A stretch of 64,000 bases of DNA, taken from positions 1 to 64,000 of the forward strand of contig CAVUCH010000011.1 in the NCBI GenBank assembly GCA_963739995.1, written 5' to 3'. Positions 63,742 to 64,000 of the stretch are shown piece by piece. Both the position numbers and the translations under genes were made by a program. This stretch comes from CAVUCH01 sp963739995. GTDB lineage: Bacteria > Acidobacteriota > Vicinamibacteria > Vicinamibacterales > JAENWD01. Position 1 is the first letter of the stretch; the number at the start of each line of letters is the position of its first letter. Under the pieces are notes generated by a model that searched no databases, had not been told where the DNA came from, and worked only from the letters and a program-made list of their open reading frames with translations.

Positions 63742-64000
63742 ATGGCCAGCAACTATCAGGACATCGCGGCGACGCCGCTCACGGCTTCCTCCTACATCGG
63801 CCAGGCGCGTGGGTTGTGGGCCCGAGCGCTCGACGGGTTGCAGACGGCGGTGTGCGGGCTGCACGGTCACGATCCCCTGCTGCAGTTCGAGCACGGGCGG
63901 ATGTTTCTGAGCTGCTCGTCGTGCGGGTACCAGAGCCCCGGCTGGAACACCGGCGATCACCGGCCGCGCCCGCGCTTCAGCGGTGATGCGGCCCGCCACC
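63742..64000 (+). CDS. small cysteine-motif protein, 3' end outside window
   Basis: The frame is open from ATG at 63742 to the window end, so only 86 residues are visible. An AGGA lies 2 bases before the ATG and GGAGGAGG 11 bases before it. The sequence MASNYQDIAATPLTASSY is followed by a strand with SCSSCGYQSPGW, a CxxC near residue 66 that looks like half of a zinc-binding site, preceded by CGLHGHD. This pattern recurs in small Acidobacteria proteins of unknown function. Preceded by a sigma-54-like promoter. Confidence 0.6.
   Translation, partial: MASNYQDIAATPLTASSYIGQARGLWARALDGLQTAVCGLHGHDPLLQFEHGRMFLSCSSCGYQSPGWNTGDHRPRPRFSGDAARH

Overview
This 64 kb window is GC-rich bacterial chromosome with densely packed genes on both strands. 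I saw no insertion sequence, phage, CRISPR, rRNA or tRNA gene. The gene mix suggests an Acidobacteriota genome, probably of the Vicinamibacteria (subdivision 6) type. The signs are an ECF sigma factor paired with a membrane Ser/Thr kinase, two more large Ser/Thr kinases with TPR or beta-propeller C-termini, DUF885 and M1 peptidases, and giant ATP/ADP-translocase-like proteins with HEAT repeats. The assignment is an inference from gene content; no marker such as 16S is present.

Layout. 0-13 kb: a GT4 glycosyltransferase cut by the window edge, full-length Lhr helicase convergent with a Nei-type DNA glycosylase, a leftward run (frameshifted receiver, miniature L,D-transpeptidase, M23 peptidase, lipid kinase, DUF523/DUF1722), YajQ, and a coupled lipoprotein/DUF4956 pair. 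13-24 kb: TreY, a cardiolipin-synthase-like PLD protein, a diaminopentanoate-dehydrogenase-like oxidoreductase, ECF sigma plus kinase, an M1 peptidase and a membrane protein. 24-33 kb: a GT39 transferase, a metallophosphoesterase divergent from a kinase-TPR protein, FtsH and a DUF72 protein. 33-40 kb: two divergent NTT-HEAT giants, one with two cyclic-nucleotide-binding-like domains. 40-50 kb: YpdA-like reductase, ICMT-like methyltransferase, exported intradiol dioxygenase, DUF885 protein, ICL/PEP-mutase family enzyme, a GT2-methyltransferase fusion and a 431-residue protein I cannot name. 50-64 kb: kinase with beta-propeller, glycerophosphodiesterase plus GlpD, beta-carbonic anhydrase (3' frameshift), transketolase, YyaL/DUF255, a coupled trio (DUF4149-like, GAF, NAD-type isocitrate dehydrogenase), PlsB-like acyltransferase plus proline dehydrogenase, and a gene running off the end.

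The most unusual signal is between the genes. Runs of 7-bp units occupy at least nine intergenic sites, three of them sharing a CGCCNAC unit. A separate palindromic element (core GCCGGRACT-GA-AGTYCCGGC followed by GCCACA) occurs five times and twice supplies the stop codon of the upstream gene. Two genes are broken by one extra base at the same 11-base context. Several genes have a -10-like hexamer only 6-10 bases before the start codon and no Shine-Dalgarno, suggesting leaderless transcripts.
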